Origin: an uncultured Clostridia bacterium
GTDB taxonomy: Bacteria; Bacillota; Clostridia; Christensenellales; Borkfalkiaceae
DNA: 13,445 nt
Reading direction: 5' to 3'
Assembly (NCBI GenBank): GCA_947088135.1
Contig: CAMUFJ010000039.1
Location: 1 to 13,445 of the forward strand
Shown: in pieces, positions 1 through 7,772 of the stretch
How the letters are laid out: every line of letters starts with the position of its first letter
How positions within the stretch are numbered: position 1 is the stretch's first letter
Translations under genes and position numbers: made by a program
The notes under the pieces: generated by a model
The model's input: only the letters and a program-made list of their open reading frames with translations
What the model was told of the DNA's origin: nothing
Databases searched by the model: none

Positions 1-1273
1 ACTCCTCGTCGAGGACGGCGAGGGCGCGCGCGCCGATGTCCCTGCGCATGTAGGCGTTTTCAAAGCGGATTTTTTCGGCAAGCGCGTACGCGCCTTTCAC
101 CGCTTCGGAAAGCGTCTTCGCCGTCTTTACCGCGCCGAGCACCCTTCCGCCCGACGTGTACAGCCTTCCGCGCTCCCGCTTTGCGCCCGCGATAAAAATT
201 TCTTCGTCCTGCGCCGTTTCGGGCAAGGCGATTTCGTAACCCGTTTCGTATTTTCGGGGATATCCGTTGGAAGCGAGCACCACGCAACACGCCGATTTCG
301 AGGAAAACTGCACGGGCGTTTCGCTGAGCGTGCCGTTCGCAACCGCCAGCATGATTTCCAGCAGATCGCTCTTCAAAAGAGGAAGCACCACTTGCGCTTC
401 CGGATCTCCGAAACGGCAGTTGTATTCGATGACCTTAGGCCCGTATTTGGTGAGCATCAAACCGAAGTACAAACAGCCCTTAAAGGGACGCCCTTCCGCG
501 CTCATCGCGCGAACGGTGGGCAGAAAAATACGTTCCATGCACTCCCGCGCGATCTCCTCCGTAAAGTACGGATTGGGCGCGATCGTGCCCATGCCGCCCG
601 TGTTCAAGCCCTCGTCGTTGTCTTGCGCGCGCTTATGATCCATGGAAGAAATCATGGGCACGACCGTCTTGCCGTCGGTAAAGGAGAGTACGGACACCTC
701 GGGGCCCATCAAATATTCCTCGATTAGGATCTTGCTCCCGCTCTCGCCGAACACTTTATCGCACATCATGTCGCGAACGGCTTTTTCCGCTTCCTCGTAC
801 GTGACGGCGATCACGACGCCCTTCCCGAGCGCAAGCCCGTCCGCCTTGATCACGATGGGATAGGTCGCATTCTTTAAGTAAGAAATCGCCTCGTCCGCAC
901 CCGTAAAGATTTCGCTCGAAGCCGTGGGAATGCCGTATTTTTTCATGAGATTTTTGGAAAAGACCTTGCTCCCCTCGATGACCGCCGCGTTCGCGCGAGG
1001 GCCGAAGCATGGAATACCAAGCTCCTCCAAGCGATCCACGCAACCTAAAACGAGCGGATCGTCGGGCGTGACGACGGCAAAATCCACCTCGTGCGTTTTG
1101 GCAAATTCCACGATGCCGTCAATATCCGTCGCCTTAACGGGCACGCACTCCGCGTCGGACGCGATCCCGCCGTTGCCGGGAAGCGCGTAAATTTCTCCCG
1201 CGTGCCTGCTCTTTTTTAACGCTTTGATCACGGCGTGCTCTCTGCCGCCGCCTCCTATCACAAGAATGTTCAT
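1..1273 (-). CDS. purD: Phosphoribosylamine-glycine ligase (GAR synthetase), 3' end cut by window edge
   Basis: Joins glycine to 5-phosphoribosylamine using ATP, the second step of de novo purine synthesis in the cytoplasm. The reverse strand reads open from an ATG at 1273 for 424 codons to the window edge. It begins MNILVIGGGGREHAVIKAL, the N-terminal nucleotide-fold loop of PurD. ATP-grasp motifs follow: IKADGLALGKGVVIA, the GPEVSVLSFTDG segment, DHKRAQDNDEGLNTGGMG, and YNCRFGDPEAQVVLP carrying the metal-binding Glu/Asn-type residues. The last residues seen (RRDIGARALAVLDEE) match the usual PurD end, so only a few residues and the stop should be missing. The start is set by AAAGAGG 7 nt upstream. 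It is the last visible gene of the pur operon, 55 nt after the AICAR transformylase stop, a gap that holds a hairpin. Confidence 0.97.
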   Translation of the reverse strand, partial: MNILVIGGGGREHAVIKALKKSRHAGEIYALPGNGGIASDAECVPVKATDIDGIVEFAKTHEVDFAVVTPDDPLVLGCVDRLEELGIPCFGPRANAAVIEGSKVFSKNLMKKYGIPTASSEIFTGADEAISYLKNATYPIVIKADGLALGKGVVIAVTYEEAEKAVRDMMCDKVFGESGSKILIEEYLMGPEVSVLSFTDGKTVVPMISSMDHKRAQDNDEGLNTGGMGTIAPNPYFTEEIARECMERIFLPTVRAMSAEGRPFKGCLYFGLMLTKYGPKVIEYNCRFGDPEAQVVLPLLKSDLLEIMLAVANGTLSETPVQFSSKSACCVVLASNGYPRKYETGYEIALPETAQDEEIFIAGAKRERGRLYTSGGRVLGAVKTAKTLSEAVKGAYALAEKIRFENAYMRRDIGARALAVLDEE

Positions 1274-1289
1274 AAAAACCTCTTTATTT

Positions 1290-1322
1290 TTCGCAAACTT
1301 TTCGTTTCGAAAAGCTTGCGAA
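1290..1322. repeat. Inverted repeat / intercistronic hairpin before purD
   Basis: A 33-nt inverted repeat fills most of the gap between the AICAR transformylase and purD genes. Two 7-bp arms (TTCGCAA and CTTTTCG with their complements) are separated by one A/C mismatch and close a TTT loop. In the direction of pur transcription it is followed by AAATAAAGAGG rather than a T-run, so it is not a normal rho-independent terminator. It lies just before the purD ribosome site and could affect mRNA stability, processing or purD translation; that role is inference. Confidence 0.6.
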
Positions 1323-1328
1323 TGATTA

Positions 1329-2510
1329 TTAGTGGTGAAAAAGGCGCATTCCGGTAAACGCCATCACCATACCGTGACGGTCGGCGGCGTCGATCACAAG
1401 GTCGTCCCGCACCGACCCGCCCGGCTCGGCAATATATGCGACTCCGCTCGCATATGCCCGTTCGATATTGTCGGAGAACGGGAAGAAAGCGTCGCTCCCG
1501 AGGGACACCCCCTTGACGGAGGCAAGGTATTCCGCTTTCTCCTCCCGCGTGAAAGGCGCGGGACGGACGGCGAAATTTTTATGCCAAACGTTACTGCCTA
1601 TGACCTCTTCGGGGCTGTCCGACAAATACAAGTCGATAATATTGTTTTTTTCCGGTCTTCCTACCCCCTCCGCAAACTGCAATGCGAGTACCTTGGGGTG
1701 CTGACGCAAGTGCCACAAATCGGCCTTCTGCGCCGCGAGGCGGGTGCAGTGAATGCGGGACTGCTGTCCCGCGCCGACGCCGATCGCCTGTCCGTCCGTC
1801 GCAAAGCAAACCGAATTGCTCTGGGTATATTTGAGCGTGATGAGCGAGATGATGAGATCGACCGCCTTCTCTTCGGGTAACTCTTTGTTCTTCGTAACGA
1901 CGTTTTGAAGAAGGGATCTGTCGATTTTAAAATTGTTTCTCCCCTGCTCGAACACCACGCCGAACACCTGCTTGCGCTCGACGGGCGCGGGTACGTAAGA
2001 GGGATCGATTTGAACGACGTTATATCCGCCCTTGCGTTTTGCCTTTAAAATTTTCAGTGCTTCGGGGGAATAGGCGGGCGCGATGACCCCGTCCGAAACC
2101 TCGCGGGATATCACGCGAGCCGTCACCTCGTCGCACTCGTCGGAAAGGGCGATCCAGTCGCCGAAAGAGGACATTCTGTCCGTCCCCCGCGCACGCGCAT
2201 AGGCGCAAGCCAAGGGAGAGCCGTCCAAGCCCTCGATATCGTCCGCGAAGCAAGATTTTTTAAGGGGCTCGCTCAAAGTTTTTCCGACCGCCGCCGAAGT
2301 GGGCGAAACGTGTTTGAAGCTCGTTGCCGCGGCCATGCCCGTGGCCTCCTTGATCTCTTTGACCAATTGCCAAGAGTTGAACGCGTCTAAAAAATTGATG
2401 TAGCCCGGCCTTCCGTTTAAAATCTCAACGGGGAGTTCCCCCTCCTCCGCATAAATGCGGGCGGGCGTTTGATTGGGGTTACAACCGTATTTGAGTGCGA
2501 ATTCTTTCAT
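1329..2510 (-). CDS. purH: AICAR transformylase, stand-alone form without IMP cyclohydrolase domain
   Basis: Transfers the formyl group of 10-formyltetrahydrofolate to AICAR to make FAICAR, the penultimate step to IMP. The 393-residue protein corresponds only to the transformylase part of PurH; bifunctional PurH is usually over 500 residues with an N-terminal IMP cyclohydrolase domain. Residues 33-50 (GRPGYINFLDAFNSWQLV) and SFKHVSPTSAAVG, with the catalytic Lys66-His67 pair, are clear family signatures. Further matches include GQQSRIHCTRLA, the SDAFFPFSDNIERA segment and the C-terminal GMVMAFTGMRLFHH. The ATG at 2510 is 12 nt after the preceding stop, with CGAGG as ribosome site. The missing cyclohydrolase step is supplied by the adjacent upstream gene at 2523-3227. 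Function is very secure; the symbol purH is used for its transformylase half only. Confidence 0.95.
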   Translation of the reverse strand: MKEFALKYGCNPNQTPARIYAEEGELPVEILNGRPGYINFLDAFNSWQLVKEIKEATGMAAATSFKHVSPTSAAVGKTLSEPLKKSCFADDIEGLDGSPLACAYARARGTDRMSSFGDWIALSDECDEVTARVISREVSDGVIAPAYSPEALKILKAKRKGGYNVVQIDPSYVPAPVERKQVFGVVFEQGRNNFKIDRSLLQNVVTKNKELPEEKAVDLIISLITLKYTQSNSVCFATDGQAIGVGAGQQSRIHCTRLAAQKADLWHLRQHPKVLALQFAEGVGRPEKNNIIDLYLSDSPEEVIGSNVWHKNFAVRPAPFTREEKAEYLASVKGVSLGSDAFFPFSDNIERAYASGVAYIAEPGGSVRDDLVIDAADRHGMVMAFTGMRLFHH

Positions 2511-2522
2511 GAATAAACCTCG

Positions 2523-3227
2523 TTACTTTTCAAACTTGTTGACGAGCACGCTTTCCGTTTTTCCGCTCTTTAAGTTGATGCTTCTTACGTAAAGGGAAAT
2601 TTTATTATCTTCGTCCAGACTGTTCCAAATCTCGTCCGCAAACGCCTTTATATCGTTGGGGATTTTTACGGGTTCGGGTTCGCCTGCGAATGAGGGCAGG
2701 GGATCGCCGTCCGTAACGTAGGTGTGGAGGAAGTGCCCCAGCCCGTTCACGGGCGCATAATCGAAAGTGAAACGGTTACAGCCGTTCCCCTTTCCGTCCG
2801 CGCTCTTCAATATGGACATGGAGTATCTGAATTCGCCCTCCGTATCCAAAACCCCGCTGATACGGGGGGTATAATTGGGCGCGTCGGGCTCGAATTCCCG
2901 CGTGGAAAGCGCGCGGCGCATACATTTGCCTTTTTCTAAAAATTCTACGATCGTGTCCGTTTGGTCGCCGTTGGTAACGACCGTCTTTTTGCCGACGACG
3001 CGGACGGGGGAATAGATGATGAGCGAAGGATCTTTTACCTTGCTCTCGTCGAAGGGCTGTGTTCTCAGTCCGTCGCCGTCCCGAACGAAAACGCGGTTAC
3101 GGCTGTTCTCGCTCCTGCCCATAATGAAATAGGCAAAAACCGCCTTTTCTCCGTCCTCGCTCTTGCCGATCACGATCCCGCGTCCTGCGTAAGGGTTTCC
3201 GCTCAGCGCTTCCTTCATGCTCTTCAT
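2523..3227 (-). CDS. purO: IMP cyclohydrolase, PurO-type
   Basis: Probably closes the FAICAR ring to form IMP, the final step of the pathway. The 234-residue protein resembles the IMP_cyclohyd family, of which archaeal PurO is the founding member and which also occurs in some Clostridia. Recognisable segments are the N-terminal PYAGRGIVIGKSEDG followed by YFIMGRSENSRNRVF (about residues 12-47), VTNGDQTDTI (84-93) and EFEPDAPNYTPRISG (111-125). It is unrelated to the cyclohydrolase domain of bifunctional PurH. The start at 3227 has AGGAG 6 nt upstream; the purN stop is 18 nt before it. Its place directly before a transformylase lacking a cyclohydrolase domain strongly supports the assignment. 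Identification is from motifs remembered for the family, not from a search. Confidence 0.88.
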   Translation of the reverse strand: MKSMKEALSGNPYAGRGIVIGKSEDGEKAVFAYFIMGRSENSRNRVFVRDGDGLRTQPFDESKVKDPSLIIYSPVRVVGKKTVVTNGDQTDTIVEFLEKGKCMRRALSTREFEPDAPNYTPRISGVLDTEGEFRYSMSILKSADGKGNGCNRFTFDYAPVNGLGHFLHTYVTDGDPLPSFAGEPEPVKIPNDIKAFADEIWNSLDEDNKISLYVRSINLKSGKTESVLVNKFEK

Positions 3228-3245
3228 AGTTTTCTCCTGTCGCTC

Positions 3246-3857
3246 TTATTTTTTCGTGCGCAAGTCGGAACAGACCTTTTGCACCGCCTCGGGAAGAATG
3301 ACCCATTCGGCTTCCCGCATGACCCGCTTTTGGAGGGTTTCGGGCGTATCGCCTTCCTTCACCTCCACCGCCTTTTGCGCGATGATCGGCCCGCCGTCGC
3401 ACACCTCCGTAACAAAGTGTACGGTCGCGCCCGTCACCTTCACGCCCCTCTGCAAAACCGCCTCGTGTACGTGCAATCCGTAATACCCTTCCCCGCAAAA
3501 GCTGGGAATGAGCGCGGGGTGTACGTTGACGATACGCCCCTCGTAAGCCTTTACGAAGGCTTCCGATAAAACGGTCATAAAGCCCGCAAGTACGACGAGC
3601 TCCGCATTGTTTTCCTGCAATAGGGCAAGGATCGCCTTTTCGCGCGCGGTGCGGTCGGGATACGCTTTTTTATCGCACGCAACCGCCTTAACTCCGTTGC
3701 GCCGGGCACGGGCGAGCGCAAACGCCCCCGCGTTGTCGGAAGCGACGAGCACGATCTGCCCGTCGGGCACGAGCCCCGCCTCTTCCGCGTTCAAAAGCGC
3801 TTGCAGGTTTGTCCCGCCCCCCGAGCAGAGGACGGCGATCCTGATTTTTCCGCTCAT
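3246..3857 (-). CDS. purN: Phosphoribosylglycinamide formyltransferase (GART), folate-dependent
   Basis: Formylates GAR to FGAR with 10-formyltetrahydrofolate, the third step of purine synthesis. The 203-residue length is typical of PurN. The N-terminal IRIAVLCSGGGTNLQALL matches the phosphate-binding loop. AGFMTVLSEAFV (91-102), NVHPALIPSF (111-120) with catalytic Asn111 and His113, and EVCDGGPII (151-159) with catalytic Asp154 are all present. The ATG at 3857 overlaps the purM stop by 4 nt (ATGA), so translation is probably coupled. An in-frame extension upstream to 4274 exists but lies inside purM in another frame and is rejected. Confidence 0.96.
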   Translation of the reverse strand: MSGKIRIAVLCSGGGTNLQALLNAEEAGLVPDGQIVLVASDNAGAFALARARRNGVKAVACDKKAYPDRTAREKAILALLQENNAELVVLAGFMTVLSEAFVKAYEGRIVNVHPALIPSFCGEGYYGLHVHEAVLQRGVKVTGATVHFVTEVCDGGPIIAQKAVEVKEGDTPETLQKRVMREAEWVILPEAVQKVCSDLRTKK

Positions 3858-4888
3858 ATCAAAATTACTCCGTCGCCGCTCTCGACGATCTCGCCGAGCA
3901 CGTAGGCGTCCTCGCCGTGCGCCTTTAATACGGATATCGCCTGATCCGCGTCCGCCTTGTCCACGATCACGCTCATGCCGACGCCCATGTTGAAGGTATT
4001 GAACATATCGTGCTCGGACACCCGTCCCTTTTCTTGGATCAGCTGAAAAATAGGCGGGATCTTCACGTCGCACTTTTTGATCTTCACGCCCAAACCCTTC
4101 GGGATCGAGCGGGGCATATTCTCGTAGAACCCGCCCCCCGTAATGTGCGACACGCCCTTGACCTTGACCTCTTCGAAGAGGGCAAGCATGGGCTTTACGT
4201 AAATTTTCGTGGGAGTGAGCAGAGTTTCCCCGAGGCTCGCCCCGAGCTCCTTGACGGGCGCGTTCAAATCGCAATGCTCGACGTCGAACACCTTCCTCAC
4301 GAGGGAATACCCGTTAGAGTGTACCCCCGACGAGGGAAGCGCAAGCATGATATCGCCCGCCTTCACCGCGCTCTTGTCGATGACCTTTTTGCGGGACACG
4401 ACGCCCACGGTGAAACCCGCCAAGTCGTAATCGTCCTCGGGCATGGTGCCGGGATGCTCCGCGGTTTCTCCGCCGATGAGCGCGCATCCCGCGCGCACGC
4501 AACCCTCCGCTACCCCGCCGACGATGTTCGCGATCTTCTCGGGAACGTTCTTCCCGCAGGCAATGTAGTCGAGGAAAAACAACGGCTTAGCCCCGCAGCA
4601 GAGCACGTCGTTCACGCACATGGCGACGCAGTCGATACCGATGGTGTTGTGGATATTCAAAAGCTCCGCAATGCGAAGTTTCGTCCCCACGCCGTCCGTG
4701 CCCGAAACGAGCACGGGGTCTTCGAGCCCGTCGAGGGAGAGCGGGAAAAGCCCGCCGAACCCGCCGATATCCGTCTTACCGTCCGGCATGGTCCGCGCGA
4801 CGTGCGCCTTCATAAGCTCCACCGCGCGGTAGCCCGCGGTGATGTCTACGCCCGCTTTTTTATAGCTTTCGGAAAAACTTACGCTCAT
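3854..4888 (-). CDS. purM: Phosphoribosylformylglycinamidine cyclo-ligase (AIR synthetase)
   Basis: Uses ATP to close the imidazole ring of FGAM, giving AIR. The 344-residue protein matches family length. Visible motifs are GTDGVGTKL (63-71), VNDVLCCGA (92-100), GGETAEHPG (139-147), SSGVHSNGYSL (186-196) and HITGGGFYENMPR (248-260), the usual ATP-binding and active-site signatures of the PurM/ThiL/SelD superfamily. The ATG at 4888 overlaps the purF stop by 4 nt, and the purM stop overlaps the purN start by 4 nt, indicating coupled translation across F-M-N. The upstream in-frame extension to 5161 lies within purF and is not used. Confidence 0.97.
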   Translation of the reverse strand: MSVSFSESYKKAGVDITAGYRAVELMKAHVARTMPDGKTDIGGFGGLFPLSLDGLEDPVLVSGTDGVGTKLRIAELLNIHNTIGIDCVAMCVNDVLCCGAKPLFFLDYIACGKNVPEKIANIVGGVAEGCVRAGCALIGGETAEHPGTMPEDDYDLAGFTVGVVSRKKVIDKSAVKAGDIMLALPSSGVHSNGYSLVRKVFDVEHCDLNAPVKELGASLGETLLTPTKIYVKPMLALFEEVKVKGVSHITGGGFYENMPRSIPKGLGVKIKKCDVKIPPIFQLIQEKGRVSEHDMFNTFNMGVGMSVIVDKADADQAISVLKAHGEDAYVLGEIVESGDGVILI

Positions 4889-6342
4889 TTTAATTCCCCT
4901 TCCTTTTTTTGAAATTTGGGATTCTCGCTGAGCGGACGCTCGAAGCGGTTTTTGTCGATTTCCTTGGGCGCTTCGGTGGGATAACAGCCGTCGAAGCACG
5001 CCATACAGAAGCCCGTGCCGTCGCCGCCCGTCAAACGCCCCGCGTTTGCAATGTCGAGATAGCCGACGGAATCCGCGCCGATGATCTTGGCGATCTCCTC
5101 CTCCGAATGGCGACAGGCGATCAGATGATCCCGCGACGCAATGTCCGTACCGTAGTAGCAAGGATTTAAGAACTTGGGCGCGGAGGAAAGAAAATGAACT
5201 TCCTTTGCGCCCGCCTCCCGAAGCTGTTTCACGATGGGACGGCTGGTAGTGCCGCGAACGATGGAGTCGTCCACCAAGATCACCCGCTTGCCCCGCACGG
5301 CGGAAGCGATGACGTTAAGCTTGATTTTCACTCTGTCCTCCCGCATTCTCTGATCGGGTGCGATGAAGGTTCTGCCGATATATTTATTCTTTAAAAATCC
5401 GATGCCGTAGGGGATCCCGGACTCCTGCGAGTACCCGAGCGCGGCGTCCAACCCCGAATCGGGCACGCCGACGACGATATCCGCGTCGATTTGATACTGA
5501 CGGGCAAGGAATGCCCCCGCGCGCTTTCTCGCGTCGTGAACGAAGCATCCGTCTATCTCCGAATCGGGACGGGCGGTATAGAAGAACTCGAATACGCAGA
5601 GCGTTTTCTTTTCCCCGCAGTGGGAGGTATCGCTCTTGACCCCGTCGCGCGTGACGACGAGCATTTCTCCCGGCTCGATCTCGCGCACCAGCTTCGCGCC
5701 CACGGCGTTGACGGCACAGCTCTCGGATGCAATCACGTAAGCCCCGTCCTCCCGTCTGCCGTAGCATAAAGGGCGGAAACCGTGCGGGTCGCGCACGGCG
5801 ATGAGCTTCGTGGGCGACATGACGACGAGCGAATACGCGCCTTGAAGCTTGTCCATCGCCCCCAAAACCGCCTCTTCGATCGAGTTTGTTTTGACCCGTT
5901 CCTTGGTTATGGTGTAGGCGATCACCTCGGTGTCCGAAGTGGTGTGGAAAATACTTCCCTCGTTTTCGAGCGCGGAGCGCAGTTCGGAAGCATTGACGAG
6001 ATTCCCGTTGTGCGCGAGCGCCATATTTCCTTTGAGGTGGTTGACGACGACGGGCTGGGCGTTTTCTCTTCCGCTGTCCCCCGTAGTACTGTAACGGACG
6101 TGCCCGATCGCCATTTCTCCCTCGCCGAGGTTTTTAAGCCGTTCGGCGGTGAACACGTCGTTCACGAGCCCCGCGTCTTTATAACCGTTGAACACCCCGT
6201 CGCTGTTGACGACGATGCCCGCCGACTCCTGCCCGCGGTGTTGCAGGGCAAACAGTCCGTAATAGGCGGTCGAAGCGACGTTTTGTTTTTGGGGAGCAAA
6301 AATACCGAACACTCCGCATTCTTCGTGGATATGTCCCGTCAT
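4885..6342 (-). CDS. purF: Amidophosphoribosyltransferase (glutamine PRPP amidotransferase)
   Basis: Makes 5-phosphoribosylamine from PRPP and glutamine, the committed step and usual feedback-controlled enzyme of the pathway. The 485-residue protein starts MTGHIHEECGVFGIF, an 8-residue propeptide before the N-terminal-nucleophile Cys9. The glutaminase domain carries LQHRGQESAGI and HVRYSTTG; the transferase domain has VILVDDSIVRGTTSR (354-368), the PRPP-binding motif. Cys249 (in CVFEFF), Cys395, Cys446 and Cys449 (CMAC) align with the Fe-S cluster ligands of the B. subtilis-type enzyme, so this is the oxygen-sensitive, processed class. The ATG at 6342 is 2 nt after the purC stop, with GGGGGA as ribosome site; the longer frame to 6465 enters purC and is rejected. 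Confidence 0.97.
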   Translation of the reverse strand: MTGHIHEECGVFGIFAPQKQNVASTAYYGLFALQHRGQESAGIVVNSDGVFNGYKDAGLVNDVFTAERLKNLGEGEMAIGHVRYSTTGDSGRENAQPVVVNHLKGNMALAHNGNLVNASELRSALENEGSIFHTTSDTEVIAYTITKERVKTNSIEEAVLGAMDKLQGAYSLVVMSPTKLIAVRDPHGFRPLCYGRREDGAYVIASESCAVNAVGAKLVREIEPGEMLVVTRDGVKSDTSHCGEKKTLCVFEFFYTARPDSEIDGCFVHDARKRAGAFLARQYQIDADIVVGVPDSGLDAALGYSQESGIPYGIGFLKNKYIGRTFIAPDQRMREDRVKIKLNVIASAVRGKRVILVDDSIVRGTTSRPIVKQLREAGAKEVHFLSSAPKFLNPCYYGTDIASRDHLIACRHSEEEIAKIIGADSVGYLDIANAGRLTGGDGTGFCMACFDGCYPTEAPKEIDKNRFERPLSENPKFQKKEGELK

Positions 6343-6344
6343 GT

Positions 6345-7058
6345 TCAATCCCCCGAAGCAACGCGCTTGAAGATCTCTTTGTAAGCGTCCTCGACCCCGC
6401 CCATGTCGCGGCGGAAGCGGTCTTTGTCGAGCTTCTCGCCCGTCTTCGCGTCCCAAAAACGGCAAGTGTCGGGGGAGATCTCGTCCGCCAGCACGATCGT
6501 ACCGTCTGACAGCCGACCGAATTCCAGCTTGAAGTCGATGAGGCGAACGCCGAGATTTAAGAAATATTCTTTGAGTACCTCGTTGACCTTGAAGGCATAC
6601 GCTTTGATGGTTTCGATTTCCTCTTTGGTGGCAAGATGAAGGGCGAGAGCATGATACTCGTTAATGAGCGGATCGCCCAAATCGTCGTTTTTGTAGGAGA
6701 ATTCAACGGTGGGCTCGTCGAACGCAATGCCCTCTTCCACCCCGTACCGCTTTGCGAAAGAGCCTGCCGAAACGTTGCGGACGATGACTTCGAGCGCGAC
6801 GATCTTGACCTTCTTCACGAGAGTTTCCCGTTCGGAAAGTTCTTCCACGAAATGGGTGGGAACGCCCCGTTTTTCCAAAAGCCGCATCAGCATATTGGTC
6901 ATGCGGTTGTTCACGACGCCCTTTCCTACGATCGTGCCCTTTTTGAGCCCGTTGAACGCGGTCGCATCGTCCTTATAAGAAACGATGCAAAGGTTCGCGT
7001 CGTCGGTTGCATACACCTTTTTCGCCTTGCCCTCGTAGAGCTGTGTGGTCTTTTCCAT
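6345..7058 (-). CDS. purC: SAICAR synthetase (phosphoribosylaminoimidazole-succinocarboxamide synthase)
   Basis: Couples CAIR to aspartate with ATP to make SAICAR. At 237 residues it has the short bacterial PurC length. LYEGKAKKVY (7-16) forms the ATP-binding start, VRNVSAGS (93-100) and YKNDDLGDP (122-130) lie in the middle, and DEISPDTCRFWD (192-203) is the conserved substrate-binding signature. The ATG at 7058 has AGGAG 6 nt upstream and begins 9 nt after the purE stop. It needs PurE product upstream and PurB downstream; purB is not in the window. Confidence 0.97.
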   Translation of the reverse strand: MEKTTQLYEGKAKKVYATDDANLCIVSYKDDATAFNGLKKGTIVGKGVVNNRMTNMLMRLLEKRGVPTHFVEELSERETLVKKVKIVALEVIVRNVSAGSFAKRYGVEEGIAFDEPTVEFSYKNDDLGDPLINEYHALALHLATKEEIETIKAYAFKVNEVLKEYFLNLGVRLIDFKLEFGRLSDGTIVLADEISPDTCRFWDAKTGEKLDKDRFRRDMGGVEDAYKEIFKRVASGD

Positions 7059-7067
7059 GTTTTTCTC

Positions 7068-7562
7068 CTATAAATGATATTTCGCCGAAATCTCGGCATT
7101 TTTTTGCAATACTTTTTCCGCAGCCGCCCTGCGGGAGGCGACGAGCTTTTCGCGCAATGCTTCGTCCTCCACCGCGAGGATCTCCGCCGCGAGATAAGCG
7201 GCGTTCTTCGCCCCGTCGATCGCAACGGTCGCAACGGGAATGCCCGAGGGCATCTGAACGGTGGAAAGCAGGGCGTCCATACCGCCAAGCCCCGCGCTCT
7301 TTACGGGAATGCCGATGACGGGAAGCACCGTACTCGCCGCGATCGCGCCCGCAAGATGCGCCGCCATGCCCGCCGCCGCCACGATCGCGCCGAAGCCGTT
7401 TTCCGCCGCCCCCTGCGTGAACGCCCGCGCTTCTTCGGGCGTGCGGTGCGCCGAATATACGTGTACCTCGAAGGGAACGGAAAATTCGCGGAATACCTCG
7501 AACGCCTTTTCCACAACGGGCAAGTCGCTGTCGCTTCCCATAACAACCGCTACTTTTTTCAT
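7068..7562 (-). CDS. purE: N5-CAIR mutase / AIR carboxylase catalytic subunit, class I-like
   Basis: Forms CAIR, either by rearranging N5-CAIR made by PurK (class I) or by carboxylating AIR directly (class II). The 164-residue protein has GSDSD (9-13), SAHRTPE (37-43) with the class I-type His-Arg pair, AAAGMAAHLAG (62-72) and QMPSGIPVATVAID (103-116), which look more like class I. No purK follows, although purEK pairing is common, so the partner is either elsewhere or absent. It is the first gene of the operon; its ATG is preceded by AAAGGAG with 8 nt spacing. Confidence 0.96.
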   Translation of the reverse strand: MKKVAVVMGSDSDLPVVEKAFEVFREFSVPFEVHVYSAHRTPEEARAFTQGAAENGFGAIVAAAGMAAHLAGAIAASTVLPVIGIPVKSAGLGGMDALLSTVQMPSGIPVATVAIDGAKNAAYLAAEILAVEDEALREKLVASRRAAAEKVLQKNAEISAKYHL

Positions 7563-7589
7563 GCTGTATACTCCTTTGAAAAAATGGTG

Positions 7590-7635
7590 AATAAAAGTAA
7601 AATTGGCAGTATCCCTCTATATAAAAGGACCTGCC
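7590..7635 (-). promoter_or_regulatory. Possible attenuator hairpin in the pur operon leader
   Basis: On the minus strand, GGCAG and TCCTTT pair with GAGGGA and CTGCC around a TATATA loop (7605-7635), with small bulges and G-U pairs. The downstream AATTTTACTTTT is a broken U-tract. It sits between the pur promoter and the purE ribosome site, where an attenuator would lie. The stem is imperfect and I found no purine-riboswitch core in front of it, so terminator activity is only a possibility. Confidence 0.3.
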
Positions 7636-7700
7636 GAATCGAGCAATGTTTTTAAATGAAATTTCGTTTTGCGGCGAAGCCGACCTGAAACCCTGTTCAT
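7617..7700 (-). other. Possible 27-codon leader ORF at the pur transcription start
   Basis: An ATG on the minus strand lies 6 nt after the TATAAT box, at or next to the expected transcription start, so it would be read as a leaderless ORF. It encodes 27 residues starting MNRVSGRLRRKTKF and its TAG stop falls in the loop of the hairpin at 7605-7635. The reading frame covers the hairpin's left arm, a layout like translation-linked attenuation. There is no ribosome site and no homology known to me, so it may be chance. Confidence 0.2.
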
Positions 7701-7706
7701 GAAAGC

Positions 7707-7735
7707 ATTATATCAAATCACGAAAAATCCGTCAA
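7707..7735 (-). promoter_or_regulatory. Housekeeping-sigma promoter of the pur operon
   Basis: The minus strand shows TTGACG (7735-7730), a 17-nt spacer and a perfect TATAAT (7712-7707). Transcription should begin near 7700, giving a leader of about 138 nt before purE. It lies between the LRR gene stop at 7773 and purE, and is the only strong promoter seen in front of the operon. No clear terminator for the LRR gene separates the two, so some read-through is possible. Confidence 0.85.
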
Positions 7736-7772
7736 GCATTCGAAGGGACGTTTTTGATATTTTCTGCACCCG

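Noticed and set aside
1332..1880. 182-codon plus-strand frame opposite the AICAR transformylase
   Set aside because: It is a mirror of the real minus-strand gene with no ribosome site or family motifs.
4010..4912. 300-codon plus-strand open frame opposite purM
   Set aside because: It is antisense to a certain purM gene and arises from the high-GC codon use; its translation is rich in His, Arg and Asp with no recognisable motif.
5782..6384. 200-codon plus-strand frame opposite purF
   Set aside because: Antisense shadow; purF is complete with all catalytic residues on the other strand.
7650..7670. PurBox-like site, AAAACGAAATTT, downstream of the pur promoter
   Set aside because: It differs from the B. 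subtilis PurR consensus at key positions and has no second copy at the proper distance.
7563..7700. Purine riboswitch in the pur leader
   Set aside because: The conserved three-way-junction sequence (TATA...ATATGG core) is not present on either strand.
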